A stretch of DNA of 7,799 nucleotides from NCBI GenBank assembly GCA_027021685.1, contig JALUTW010000361.1, positions 1 to 7,799 of the forward strand. The letters are read 5' to 3'. Source of the DNA: Chromatiales bacterium (GTDB lineage Bacteria > Pseudomonadota > Gammaproteobacteria > CAMYNG01). Position 1 is the first letter of the stretch; each line of letters starts with the position of its first letter. The notes under the pieces were generated by a model. It was not told the origin of the DNA. It did not search any database and saw nothing but the letters and a program-made list of their open reading frames with translations. The position numbers and the translations under genes were made by a program. Below, in pieces: positions 1-7,752 of the stretch.

Positions 1-2895
1 CACCGCCAGCCCACCTTCGTGGAGGCTCCGGAGACCGCCGAGCCTGCGCCCGAGCCCCAGGTGGCACAGGCCGAACCCGCGCCGGAGCCGGCGCCGCTGG
101 TGCCCGAGCCGGCACCCGCGCCCGCGGCACAGGCCGAGCCGGAGCCCCTGTTTGGTCCCGACGTGACCCCGGCCCCGGAGCCCGAGCCCCAGGTGGCGGA
201 GGCCCCGGCCGAGCCCGCGCCGCTGGTGCCCGAGCCGGCGGCCGAGGCGGCCCCGGAGCCCGAGCCCATCCTGACCCCGGAGCCGGCCCCCGAGGCGGTG
301 CCGGAGCCGGAACCGCAGCTGGCCGGGGCCCCGGCGGTGGAAGAAGAGGAGGAGCTGTTTCCACGCATTCCGCTGACCGAGTACCGCGAGGCGGTGGCTG
401 CGGCCGCGGCGGAAGAAGCCGCGCCCGCCGAGCCCATGGTGGGCGGTGAGCTGGACTACGGCATCACGCAGAAGGGCGACACCCTGTGGCAGATCGCCGA
501 GCGCCTGAAGCGGGACGACTCGGTGTCCATCTACCAGGTGATGATGGCCCTGCTGCAGTCCAATCCCGAGGCCTTCGTGGACGGCAACGTGCACCGGCTC
601 AAGGTGGGGCGGGTCATGCGCATCAGCGATCCCAGCCTGCTCTATGCCATGAGCGCGGAGGAGGCCGCGGCCGAGTACCGCCGCCAGACCGAGGCCTGGA
701 ACGAGTACCGCCAGCAGGTGGCGCAGGTGGAGACCACCCCGCAGCCCATCGTGGCCGGCGAGGCGGGTGAAGGCGCCGCCGTGGCCCAGGCCGAGCCCGA
801 GGGCGAGCTCTCGGTGGAGGCGCCCGCCGGCGAGCCCGCGCCCGGCGCCGGCACCGCCGAGCAGGCCGAGGCCCAGTCGGCGGCCCTCATCGCCCTGCGC
901 GACGAGGTGCAGCAGGCGCTGGACCAGGCCAGGGCCGATCCCAACGCCAATCCCGAGCAGATCAGCCGCCTCAGCCTGCTGCTGGACGAGATCAAGCGCC
1001 TGGAGGGTGCGGTGAACGTGCAGGACACCGACCTGGCCGCCCTCCAGGCCGAGCTGGCCCGCCTCCACGAGGAGGGGGCGCAGCCCGCACCCCAGGTGGC
1101 CGAGGCACCGGCCTCGCAGGCGCCTGCGGAGGAGGCCGCCGGGCCGGGGGCGCAGGAGGCCCCGGAGCAGCCTTCCGCGCAGCCCGCGGAGGAGCAGGTG
1201 GCGGCGGCCGAACCCGAGGCTGCACCCGCGGGCGAGTCCGCGCCGGCGGCCGGGGAGGAGGCCGGAGCGGAAGCCGGGCCCGAGGCCGGCGGCCTGACCC
1301 CGGAGGAGATCGCGGCCGGCGAGACGCCGCCCACCGAGGCCCCGGAGACGGCGGTGGAGGAAGCCGAAGTGGTGCCGGCCGAGGGCGTGACCCCCGCGGA
1401 GGGTGAGGCGGCGCCGCAGCCGGTCGGGCAGGTGGCCGAGGCCCCGGTGCCGGCGCCGGCCGAGGAGGCCCCGCAGGAGACCGGCGGCTTCAGGGCCATG
1501 GTCAGCGCGGTCCTGGCGGCCGTCACCGGCGTGCTGGGCGGGCTCGGCGGCAGCCCCATTCTCATCGCCGTGGCCGGCACCGCGCTGGTGGTGCTGCTGC
1601 TGGGCATCATCCTCATCCGCCGGCGCCGCGCGCTGGAGTCGGGCGAGGAGAGCATTCTCACCGGCGAGGCCGAGGGTGCCGAGGGCGGCGCCGGGGGCGG
1701 CGACGTGGCCAGCAAGGAGGAGTCCTCCTTCCTGTCCGACTTCGCCATCTCGGGCATGAACGCCATCCAGGCGGAGGACTCCGAGGTGGACCCGGTGACC
1801 GAGGCCGACGTGTTCATGGCCTACGGCCGCTACGAGGCCGCGGAGGAGCGGCTCAAGGACGCCATCGGCAAGGACCCCGGCCGCATGGAGCTCAAGCTCA
1901 AGCTGCTGGAGCTCTACTACACCACCAAGAACAAGTCCGCGTTCGAGAACGCCGCCGCCGAGCTCTACGGCGCCCTGGGCGAGCAGGCCGAGAGCAACCC
2001 CGACTGGGCCAAGGTGGTGAGCATGGGCGTGGAGCTGGCCCCGGACAACCCGCTGTTCGCCGGCGGCACGCCGTCGTCGGATTCCATCAAGGTGGGGGCC
2101 GACATGAGCGACAGCGAGATCATGGACATCGGGCTGGAGACCGGCGTGTTCGACGCCGCCGAGATGGGCCAGCAGGCCACCGCCGGAGACGTCAACAGCG
2201 CCGAGACCATGATCACCAGCAGCAGCGAGCTGGACTTCAGCCTCGACGCACCGGAGCCGGCACCCGACACCACCCTGGCCAACGCCGGCCAGGACATCTC
2301 GGAGCTGCCCACCGAGACGGTGGCCGAGCCCGCTCCGGCCCAGTCCGCCCCCAGCGAGGCGTTCAAGGTGGGCGACCTGGGCACCGGGGGGGCCGGCAGC
2401 GAGGCCTTCACCGCCGGCGGCCTGGACGAGCCGGTCAAGAGCGAGGAGTTCGACCTCGACGTGGGCGAGAGCGCCCCGGCCAAGAGCGAGGAGTTCGACC
2501 TGGACCTGGCCGCGTCTGCACCCGCCCAGAGCGAGGAGCTGGTGATGAAGCAGGACTTCGATCCGGCCAAGTCGCAGGAATTCAACCTGGACGACCTGCA
2601 GCAGCCCGCCAGTCCCGCGTCCAGCCAGGAGTTCAACCTCGATGCGGACCTCTCGCCCGCGGGCGGCAGCGACGAGACCATGCTCGACCTGGGCCTGGAC
2701 GCCACCGACGCCGCCGGCGAGGACGTGGGCCTGGACTCGGCCGTGGACGAGGTGGGGACCAAGCTGGACCTGGCCAAGGCCTACATCGACATGGGCGATC
2801 CCGATGGCGCCCGCAGCATCCTGGGCGAGGTGCTGGAGGAGGGCACCGACGCCCAGAAGCAGGAAGCCCAGCAGCTCATGCAGCAGATCGCCTGA
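1..2895 (+). CDS. fimV: FimV/HubP-family polar scaffold protein, 3' part (N-terminus outside window)
   Basis: The reading frame is open from base 1 (first residues HRQPTF) to TGA 2893-2895, giving 964 visible residues; the GTG at 19 is internal. The signal peptide and N-terminal FimV domain must lie upstream. Seen, in window residue numbers: a Pro/Ala/Glu-rich linker (about 1-120); a LysM domain (about 151-210) with the motif GDTLWQIAERL and then NPEAFVDGNVHRLKVG, very typical of FimV; a predicted coiled coil (about 293-358); one hydrophobic segment (520-539) followed by RRRR, placing the C-terminal part in the cytoplasm; a TPR-like region (about 596-690); an acidic repeat array (about 785-887); and the conserved FimV C-terminal motif LDLAKAYIDMGDPDGARSIL at about 922-941. 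Family knowledge: FimV/HubP binds peptidoglycan through LysM and organises cell poles, type IV pili, chemotaxis or flagellar partners. The visible part alone exceeds many full-length FimV proteins. The family assignment is firm; partners in this organism are unknown. Confidence 0.95.
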   Translation, partial: HRQPTFVEAPETAEPAPEPQVAQAEPAPEPAPLVPEPAPAPAAQAEPEPLFGPDVTPAPEPEPQVAEAPAEPAPLVPEPAAEAAPEPEPILTPEPAPEAVPEPEPQLAGAPAVEEEEELFPRIPLTEYREAVAAAAAEEAAPAEPMVGGELDYGITQKGDTLWQIAERLKRDDSVSIYQVMMALLQSNPEAFVDGNVHRLKVGRVMRISDPSLLYAMSAEEAAAEYRRQTEAWNEYRQQVAQVETTPQPIVAGEAGEGAAVAQAEPEGELSVEAPAGEPAPGAGTAEQAEAQSAALIALRDEVQQALDQARADPNANPEQISRLSLLLDEIKRLEGAVNVQDTDLAALQAELARLHEEGAQPAPQVAEAPASQAPAEEAAGPGAQEAPEQPSAQPAEEQVAAAEPEAAPAGESAPAAGEEAGAEAGPEAGGLTPEEIAAGETPPTEAPETAVEEAEVVPAEGVTPAEGEAAPQPVGQVAEAPVPAPAEEAPQETGGFRAMVSAVLAAVTGVLGGLGGSPILIAVAGTALVVLLLGIILIRRRRALESGEESILTGEAEGAEGGAGGGDVASKEESSFLSDFAISGMNAIQAEDSEVDPVTEADVFMAYGRYEAAEERLKDAIGKDPGRMELKLKLLELYYTTKNKSAFENAAAELYGALGEQAESNPDWAKVVSMGVELAPDNPLFAGGTPSSDSIKVGADMSDSEIMDIGLETGVFDAAEMGQQATAGDVNSAETMITSSSELDFSLDAPEPAPDTTLANAGQDISELPTETVAEPAPAQSAPSEAFKVGDLGTGGAGSEAFTAGGLDEPVKSEEFDLDVGESAPAKSEEFDLDLAASAPAQSEELVMKQDFDPAKSQEFNLDDLQQPASPASSQEFNLDADLSPAGGSDETMLDLGLDATDAAGEDVGLDSAVDEVGTKLDLAKAYIDMGDPDGARSILGEVLEEGTDAQKQEAQQLMQQIA
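52..246 (+). repeat. Duplicated Pro/Ala/Glu linker block inside fimV
   Basis: Two in-frame copies of a block start at 52 and 184 (132 bases apart). They read EPQVAQAEPAPEPAPLVPEP and EPQVAEAPAEPAPLVPEP, with most bases of the shared parts identical. A third, weaker start, EPQLAGAP, is at 310. The same Q-V-A-x-A-P core returns after the LysM and coiled-coil regions at 1093 and 1429. Extended, charged Pro-rich linkers of this kind commonly separate periplasmic domains and could span the cell wall; that role is inference. Confidence 0.75.
2353..2661 (+). repeat. Seven-copy acidic repeat of about 15 residues in the FimV cytoplasmic region
   Basis: Copies begin with a Ser codon at 2353, 2398, 2440, 2485, 2530, 2572 and 2623, so the steps are 15, 14, 15, 15, 14 and 17 residues. 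The cores read SEAFKVGDL, SEAFTAGGL, SEEFDLDVG, SEEFDLDLA, SEELVMKQD, SQEFNLDDL and SQEFNLDAD, mostly joined by APAK/APAQ-like spacers. Copies three and four are almost identical at the DNA level over the first 24 bases, suggesting recent duplication. Family knowledge: the cytoplasmic part of the Vibrio homologue HubP is also acidic and repetitive and recruits polarity ATPases. Similar use here is inference. Confidence 0.85.
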
Positions 2896-2944
2896 GGTGC
2901 ATGCGCCTCCAGCGGCGCCCCCGTCCATCGCGTTCCGTGCCACC

Positions 2945-2966
2945 GGGGCGGCGGCTCCGCCGCCCC
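2945..2966 (+). terminator. GC-rich hairpin after fimV, possible terminator
   Basis: The 9-bp perfect stem GGGGCGGCG (2945-2953) pairs with CGCCGCCCC (2958-2966) across a 4-base loop. It lies 49 bases after the fimV stop. There is no T-tract behind it (the next bases are GCCTGATCTCC), so it is not a textbook intrinsic terminator. It may stabilise a 3' end or act in a Rho-assisted way. It sits just outside the left end of the MITE-like element and probably belongs to the original fimV downstream region. Confidence 0.4.
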
Positions 2967-2975
2967 GCCTGATCT

Positions 2976-3251
2976 CCAGAACCTGTCTCAAAATTCCCCA
3001 CGGCCGCGCGCCTGGCGATTTTCGGTGGGAGCTGATGGGCATGGCTGCACGGGAAGGCAATGCCGGCATCCTGGCCACGGAGGGCCACCGGGGTGAAAAT
3101 CACCGGCGCCCCAGGGGGTTGCGAGCCACGCCCACGCCGGCGGCGTTGCGCCGCTGGCCCGTACGACGAGTACTGTGCTGCGCGGCGCGCCTGGCCGGCG
3201 CGGCCGTGGACTCACAACGCGACACGCGCGGAATTCTGAGATAGGTTCTGG
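2976..3251. mobile_element. MITE-like non-autonomous element with 22-bp terminal inverted repeats
   Basis: The left end (2976-2997) begins CCAGAACCTGTCTCAAAATT. The reverse complement of the right end (3230-3251) begins CCAGAACCTATCTCAGAATT. The two ends match at 20 of 22 positions. Directly inside the left end, CCACGGCCGCGC (2998-3009) is repeated inverted at 3198-3209. The interior also holds a small palindrome, GGTGAAAATCACC (3092-3104). No transposase or other convincing protein is encoded: the open frames through it are what GC-rich DNA gives by chance. I find no clear target-site duplication. Size, paired ends and lack of coding fit a miniature inverted-repeat element moved by a transposase encoded elsewhere. 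An alternative is a long structured RNA or regulatory region. It fills most of the 361-base fimV-truA gap. Confidence 0.65.
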
Positions 3252-3256
3252 CCTCC

Positions 3257-4036
3257 ATGCGCATTGCCCTGGGTCTGGAGTACGACGGCCGGCCGTTCTG
3301 CGGCTGGCAGTACCAGCATCACTGCCGCTCGGTGCAGCAGGTGGTGGAGGGCGCCCTGTCGCGGGTGGCCGACGCCCCGGTGCGCGTGGTGTGCGCCGGG
3401 CGCACCGACACCGCCGTCCATGCCCTGGAGCAGGTGGTCCACTTCGACACCGGGGCACGGCGCGAGATGCACTCCTGGGTCTTCGGCGCCAACGCCAACC
3501 TGCCCGAGGCGGTGTCGGTGCTGTGGGCGGCGGAGGTGCCCGATGACTTCCACGCCCGCTTCTCGGCCGAGCGGCGGCGCTATCGCTACGTGATCCTCAA
3601 CCGGCGCGTGCGCCCGGCGGTGCTTGCCGGCCGCGTGGCCTGGGACTACCGCCCCCTGGACCACGAACGCATGCGCGAGGCGGCGGCGCCGCTCCTGGGC
3701 CGGCACGACTTTTCGTCCTACCGCGCCACCCAGTGCCAGGCCCGGAGCCCGGTGCGCACCCTTCACCGGCTGGACGTGCACCGGCAGGGCGACCTGGTGT
3801 TCCTGGATCTGGAGGCGGACGGCTTCCTCCACCACATGGTGCGCAACATCGCCGGGGTGCTCATGGCCATCGGCGCCGGCGAGCGGCCGGTGGAGTGGAG
3901 TGCGGAGGTGCTGGCGGCGCGGGACCGGACCCTGGGCGGGGTCACCGCCCCGGCCGAGGGCCTGTACTTCACCGGCGTGCGCTACCCGGAGCGCTACCGC
4001 CTGCCGCAGGTTTCGCCCGCCGGGGCGGTCTGGTAG
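3257..4036 (+). CDS. truA: tRNA pseudouridine(38-40) synthase TruA
   Basis: The product is 259 residues, normal for the family. TruA converts uridines 38, 39 and 40 of the tRNA anticodon arm to pseudouridine in the cytoplasm. Seen: N-terminal MRIALGLEYDG and FCGWQ, the catalytic motif GRTDTAVHA with Asp51, RRRYRYVILN with the active-site Tyr109, HDFSSYRA, HHMVRNIAG and the C-terminal AEGLYFTGVRYPERY. Asp51 and Tyr109 correspond to E. coli Asp60 and Tyr118 with the same offset of nine. The start is fixed: an in-frame TAG lies at 3242-3244 and no other start codon follows it. That stop is inside the right end of the MITE-like element, which ends 5 bases before the ATG. No good Shine-Dalgarno is present, only AGG at 3243-3245, 11 bases away. 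The motif RTDTAVHA differs slightly from the commoner RTDAGVHA, with the catalytic Asp kept. The next gene, trpF, starts 28 bases after the stop. Confidence 0.96.
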   Translation: MRIALGLEYDGRPFCGWQYQHHCRSVQQVVEGALSRVADAPVRVVCAGRTDTAVHALEQVVHFDTGARREMHSWVFGANANLPEAVSVLWAAEVPDDFHARFSAERRRYRYVILNRRVRPAVLAGRVAWDYRPLDHERMREAAAPLLGRHDFSSYRATQCQARSPVRTLHRLDVHRQGDLVFLDLEADGFLHHMVRNIAGVLMAIGAGERPVEWSAEVLAARDRTLGGVTAPAEGLYFTGVRYPERYRLPQVSPAGAVW

Positions 4037-4064
4037 GCTCACGGGCTCGCAGGGGCAGGTGACG

Positions 4065-4692
4065 ATGAGTGCAGGCGGCCCGGGGCGGGTCAGGGTAAAA
4101 TACTGCGGCATCACGCGGGCACAGGATGCCGCCCGCGCGGCGGCCCTGGGCGTGGACGCCATCGGCCTGGTGTTCCACCCGCCCAGCCCGCGCCGGGTGG
4201 ACCTGGACGCCGCGCGCCGGGTGGCGGCGGCGCTGCCGCCCTTCGTGACCACGGTGGGCCTGTTCGTGGACGCCCCGCGCGCGGAGGTGGAGGAGGTGCT
4301 GGCCGCGGTGCCCCTGGACCTGCTGCAGTTCCACGGCGAGGAACCGCCCGAGTACTGCCGCGGATTCGGCCGCCCCTACGTCAAGGCGGTGCGCATGCGT
4401 CCGGGCGTCGACCTGCACCGGGTGGCGGCGCGCTACGCCGAGGCCGCGGCCCTGCTGCTGGACACCTACCGCCGCGACCTGCCCGGCGGCACCGGCGAGA
4501 GCTTCGACTGGGAGCGGGTGCCGGGCGACCTGCCGCTGCCGGTGATCCTGGCCGGGGGGCTGAAGCCGGGCAACGTGGCCGAGGCCATCCGCCGGGTGCG
4601 GCCGTACGCGGTGGACGTCAGCGGCGGCATCGAGCGCGAGCCGGGGGTGAAGGACCCGGAGCGCATGGCCGCCTTCATGCAAGAGGTGATGA

Positions 4693-4721
<29 letters not shown>
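4065..4721 (+). CDS. trpF: Phosphoribosylanthranilate isomerase TrpF
   Basis: The product is 218 residues. TrpF isomerises N-(5'-phosphoribosyl)anthranilate to CdRP by an Amadori rearrangement in tryptophan synthesis, on a (beta-alpha)8 barrel. Seen: VKYCGITRAQDA with the general base Cys14, GLVFHPPSPR, LLQFHGEE, LLLDTY with the general acid Asp133, GGTGESFDW, the phosphate-binding ILAGGLKPGNV, and VDVSGGIEREPGVKD. ATG 4065 is chosen, with AGGGG at 4051-4055 as the likely ribosome site. An in-frame GTG at 4059 is too close to that site. A TTTCGC / 17 bases / TAGGCT pair (4011-4039) over the end of truA is a very weak promoter candidate. No leader peptide rich in Trp or attenuator hairpin pair is visible in the 28-base gap. 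The last 29 bases overlap trpB. Confidence 0.96.
4683..4689 (+). promoter_or_regulatory. Strong ribosome binding site for trpB inside the trpF coding region
   Basis: GAGGTGA at 4683-4689 is a near-ideal Shine-Dalgarno. Counting from GAGG there are 6 bases to the ATG at 4693. It decides for the upstream trpB start over the in-frame ATG at 4726, which has only a GAGG two bases in front of it. Because the site lies within trpF codons, trpB initiation is probably coupled to translation through the end of trpF. Confidence 0.7.
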
Positions 4722-5915
<1,194 letters not shown>

Positions 5916-5919
<4 letters not shown>

Positions 5920-6758
5920 GCCGGCTGGCCCAGCGCTTCGCCACCCTGCGCCGGGCGGGCCGCCGCGCCCTGGTGCCCTATGTCACCGCCGGCGACCCGG
6001 AGCCGGCGGCCACCGTGGGGCTCATGCACGACATGGTGGCGGCGGGGGCCGACATCCTGGAGCTGGGCGTGCCCTTCTCCGACCCCATGGCCGACGGGCC
6101 GGTGATCCAGCGCGCCAGCGAACGGGCCCTGGCCCATGGCGTCAGCCTGCGCGGCGTGCTGAGCATGGTGCGCGACTTCCGCCACGACGACCCGGACACG
6201 CCGGTGGTGCTCATGGGCTATCTCAACCCGGTGGAGATCATGGGCTACGAGGCCTTCGCCCGGGCCGCGGCGGAGGCCGGCGTGGACGGCGTGCTCACCG
6301 TGGACCTGCCGCCGGAAGAGGCCGGCCCGCTGCTGGCCGCGCTGGACGGGTGCGGGATCGATCCCATCTTCCTGCTCGCACCCACCACCTCCGACGAGCG
6401 CACGCGGCAGGTGGCGGCGGTGGCGCGCGGGTTCGTCTACTATGTCTCGCTCAAGGGGGTCACCGGCGCCGGCCACCTGGACGTGGACGCGGTGCGCGAG
6501 CGGGTGGAGCACCTGCGCACCCTCGTGGACCTGCCCGTCGGCGTGGGCTTCGGCATCCGCGACGCGGCCTCGGCGGCGGCGGTGGGGGCGTTCGCCGACG
6601 CGGTGGTGGTGGGCAGCGCGGTGGTGAGCCGCATCGAGCAGCACGCCGGCGACCCGGCGGCGGCGCGGGCGGCGGTGGCGGAGCTCGTGGGCGAGCTGCG
6701 CGCGGCACTGGACGGGTTGCCGGCGGCGGCGACGGTACGACAGGCGGCAGACACATGA
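5916..6758 (+). CDS. trpA: Tryptophan synthase alpha chain TrpA
   Basis: The product is 280 residues starting at GTG 5916. TrpA cleaves indole-3-glycerol phosphate to indole and glyceraldehyde 3-phosphate and passes indole to TrpB. Seen: RRALVPYVTAGDPEP, DILELGVPFSDPMADGPVIQ with catalytic Glu49 and Asp60 (identical to E. coli numbering), VVLMGYLNPVEIMGYE, FLLAPTTSDERT, the substrate loop YYVSLKGVTGAG, and VGFGIRD with VVVGSAVV for phosphate binding. The frame is open far upstream through trpB, but family alignment begins at SRLAQRF. The matching GTG at 5916 overlaps the trpB TGA as GTGA, with GAGGG at 5902-5906 as ribosome site. The exact match of Glu49 and Asp60 supports this start. The TGA overlaps the accD ATG. 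Confidence 0.96.
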
Positions 6759-7615
6759 ACTGGTTTTCCAAACTCCTGCCCTCGCGCATTCGCACCGAGG
6801 CCAGCAACAAGAAGAGCATCCCCGAGGGGTTGTGGACCAAGTGCGCGGCCTGCAACGCGGTGCTCTACCGCGCCGAGCTGGAGCGCAACCTGCACGTCTG
6901 CCCCAAGTGCGGCCACCACATGCGCATGGGGGCCCGCGCGCGGCTGGAGGCCTTTCTCGATCCGGAACCGCGCGAGGAGATCGGCGCCGAGGTGGCGCCC
7001 AGGGACGTGCTCAAGTTCAAGGACCTGAAGAAGTACAAGGACCGCCTGGCCCAGGCGCAGAAGAACACCGAGGAGAAGGATGCCCTGGTGGTGATGACCG
7101 GCCGGGTCAAGGGCATCCCGCTGGTGGCCTGCGCCTTCGAGTTCCGCTTCATGGGCGGGTCCATGGGCGCGGTGGTGGGCGAGCGTTTCGTGCGCGGGGT
7201 CGACGCGGCGCTGGAGAGCGGGATCCCCCTGGTGTGCTTCTCCGCCAGCGGCGGCGCCCGCATGCAGGAGGCGCTGTTTTCGCTCATGCAGATGGCCAAG
7301 ACCTCCGCCGCGCTGGCGCGGCTGTCGCGGCGCGGCATCCCCTACGTCTCGGTGCTCACCGATCCCACCATGGGCGGGGTGTCGGCCTCGCTGGCCATGC
7401 TGGGCGACGTCAACATCGCCGAGCCCGGCGCCCTCATCGGGTTCGCCGGGCCGCGCGTCATCGAGCAGACCGTGCGCGAGACCCTGCCCGAGGGCTTCCA
7501 GCGCAGCGAGTTCCTGCTGGAGCACGGCGCCATCGACATGATCGTGGACCGCCGCGACATGCGCGATCGCATCAGCAGCCTGCTCGCCATGCTGACAAAG
7601 CAGCCGTCACCGTGA
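6755..7615 (+). CDS. accD: Acetyl-CoA carboxylase carboxyltransferase subunit beta AccD
   Basis: The product is 286 residues. With AccA (not in the window) AccD forms the alpha2-beta2 carboxyltransferase that moves the carboxyl group from carboxybiotin-BCCP to acetyl-CoA, making malonyl-CoA. Seen: N-terminal MNWFSKLLP, a four-cysteine zinc ribbon (Cys30, Cys33, Cys49, Cys52; C-x2-C-x15-C-x2-C), FEFRFMGGSMGAVVGE, the CoA/oxyanion-hole motif SASGGARMQEA, LTDPTMGGVSAS, LIGFAGPRVIEQT, and FLLEHGAIDMIV. The start overlaps the trpA stop as ATGA, so coupling to trpA is likely. The last four amino-acid codons (QPSP) and the TGA lie in the left arm of a perfect inverted repeat (7600-7652). The short Pro-containing tail may therefore derive from that sequence rather than from the ancestral C-terminus; this is inference. 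Confidence 0.97.
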   Translation: MNWFSKLLPSRIRTEASNKKSIPEGLWTKCAACNAVLYRAELERNLHVCPKCGHHMRMGARARLEAFLDPEPREEIGAEVAPRDVLKFKDLKKYKDRLAQAQKNTEEKDALVVMTGRVKGIPLVACAFEFRFMGGSMGAVVGERFVRGVDAALESGIPLVCFSASGGARMQEALFSLMQMAKTSAALARLSRRGIPYVSVLTDPTMGGVSASLAMLGDVNIAEPGALIGFAGPRVIEQTVRETLPEGFQRSEFLLEHGAIDMIVDRRDMRDRISSLLAMLTKQPSP

Positions 7616-7652
7616 TTTTGTGGCAAGACCACAAAATCACGGTGACGGCTGC
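7600..7652. repeat. Perfect 24-bp inverted repeat overlapping the accD stop codon
   Basis: The left arm 7600-7623 (starts GCAGCCGTCACCGTGATTTT) is the exact reverse complement of the right arm 7629-7652 (starts CCACAAAATCACGGTGACGG), with the 5-base loop CAAGA between them. The accD TGA (7613-7615) is in the left arm. As RNA it would make a very stable hairpin. Neither strand shows a T-tract after the stem, so it is not a textbook intrinsic terminator. A role in transcription end formation, mRNA 3'-end protection or polarity toward folC is plausible. The perfect, long arms and AT-rich middle, unlike the surrounding DNA, also fit a dispersed palindromic repeat. Structure certain, function not. 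Confidence 0.9.
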
Positions 7653-7752
7653 GCCGCTGGCCGCCGGGTTCCGGGGCCTGGGGTAAGCTGGCGCAAGGTG
7701 CGGTCGCAGTCGTGACGCACCAGGACCGGTCCGACGGGGCCTCGGGTTGAAC
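7653..7752 (+). promoter_or_regulatory. Spacer before folC, possible weak promoter/operator region
   Basis: This 100-base stretch after the hairpin codes for nothing I recognise. TAAGCT at 7684-7689 could be a -10 box, but no convincing -35 lies 16-18 bases upstream. Downstream, GGTGCG (7697-7702) pairs with CGCACC (7716-7721), and GGACCGGTCC (7723-7732) is a perfect 10-bp palindrome 20 bases before the folC ATG. If the accD hairpin ends the upstream transcript, folC would need its own promoter here. This is a weak reading by eye. Confidence 0.25.

Noticed and set aside
642..1817. Minus-strand open frame of 391 codons opposite fimV
   Set aside because: The Ser/Ala/Pro-rich translation mirrors the fimV codons. 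LysM, coiled coil and membrane segment are all on the plus strand in this span.
3092..3104. Relation between GGTGAAAATCACC in the MITE-like element and the accD hairpin through shared AAAATCAC
   Set aside because: The shared word is only 8 bases and the surrounding sequence does not align, so a common origin is not supported.
3146..3176. TTGCGC / TACTGT as an outward promoter from the MITE-like element toward truA
   Set aside because: The spacing is 19 bases and the boxes match poorly; in GC-rich DNA this is not better than chance.
2642..3244. Plus-strand open frame running from the end of fimV through the fimV-truA gap
   Set aside because: Its first part is a shifted reading of fimV and its end lies in the terminal repeat of the MITE-like element. 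The protein is Arg/Pro/Ala-rich without any family signature.
2968..3260. Target-site duplication flanking the MITE-like element
   Set aside because: The flanks (GATCT on the left, CCTCC on the right) give no direct repeat exactly at the ends; the CTCC seen on both sides is out of register.
4011..4039. TTTCGC / 17 bases / TAGGCT promoter before trpF
   Set aside because: The spacing is good but matches are only 2/6 and 3/6, and it overlaps the truA end. Mentioned under trpF but not listed as a feature.
4037..4064. Trp attenuator or leader peptide before trpF
   Set aside because: Only 28 bases separate truA from trpF, with no short open frame with Trp codons and no competing hairpins.
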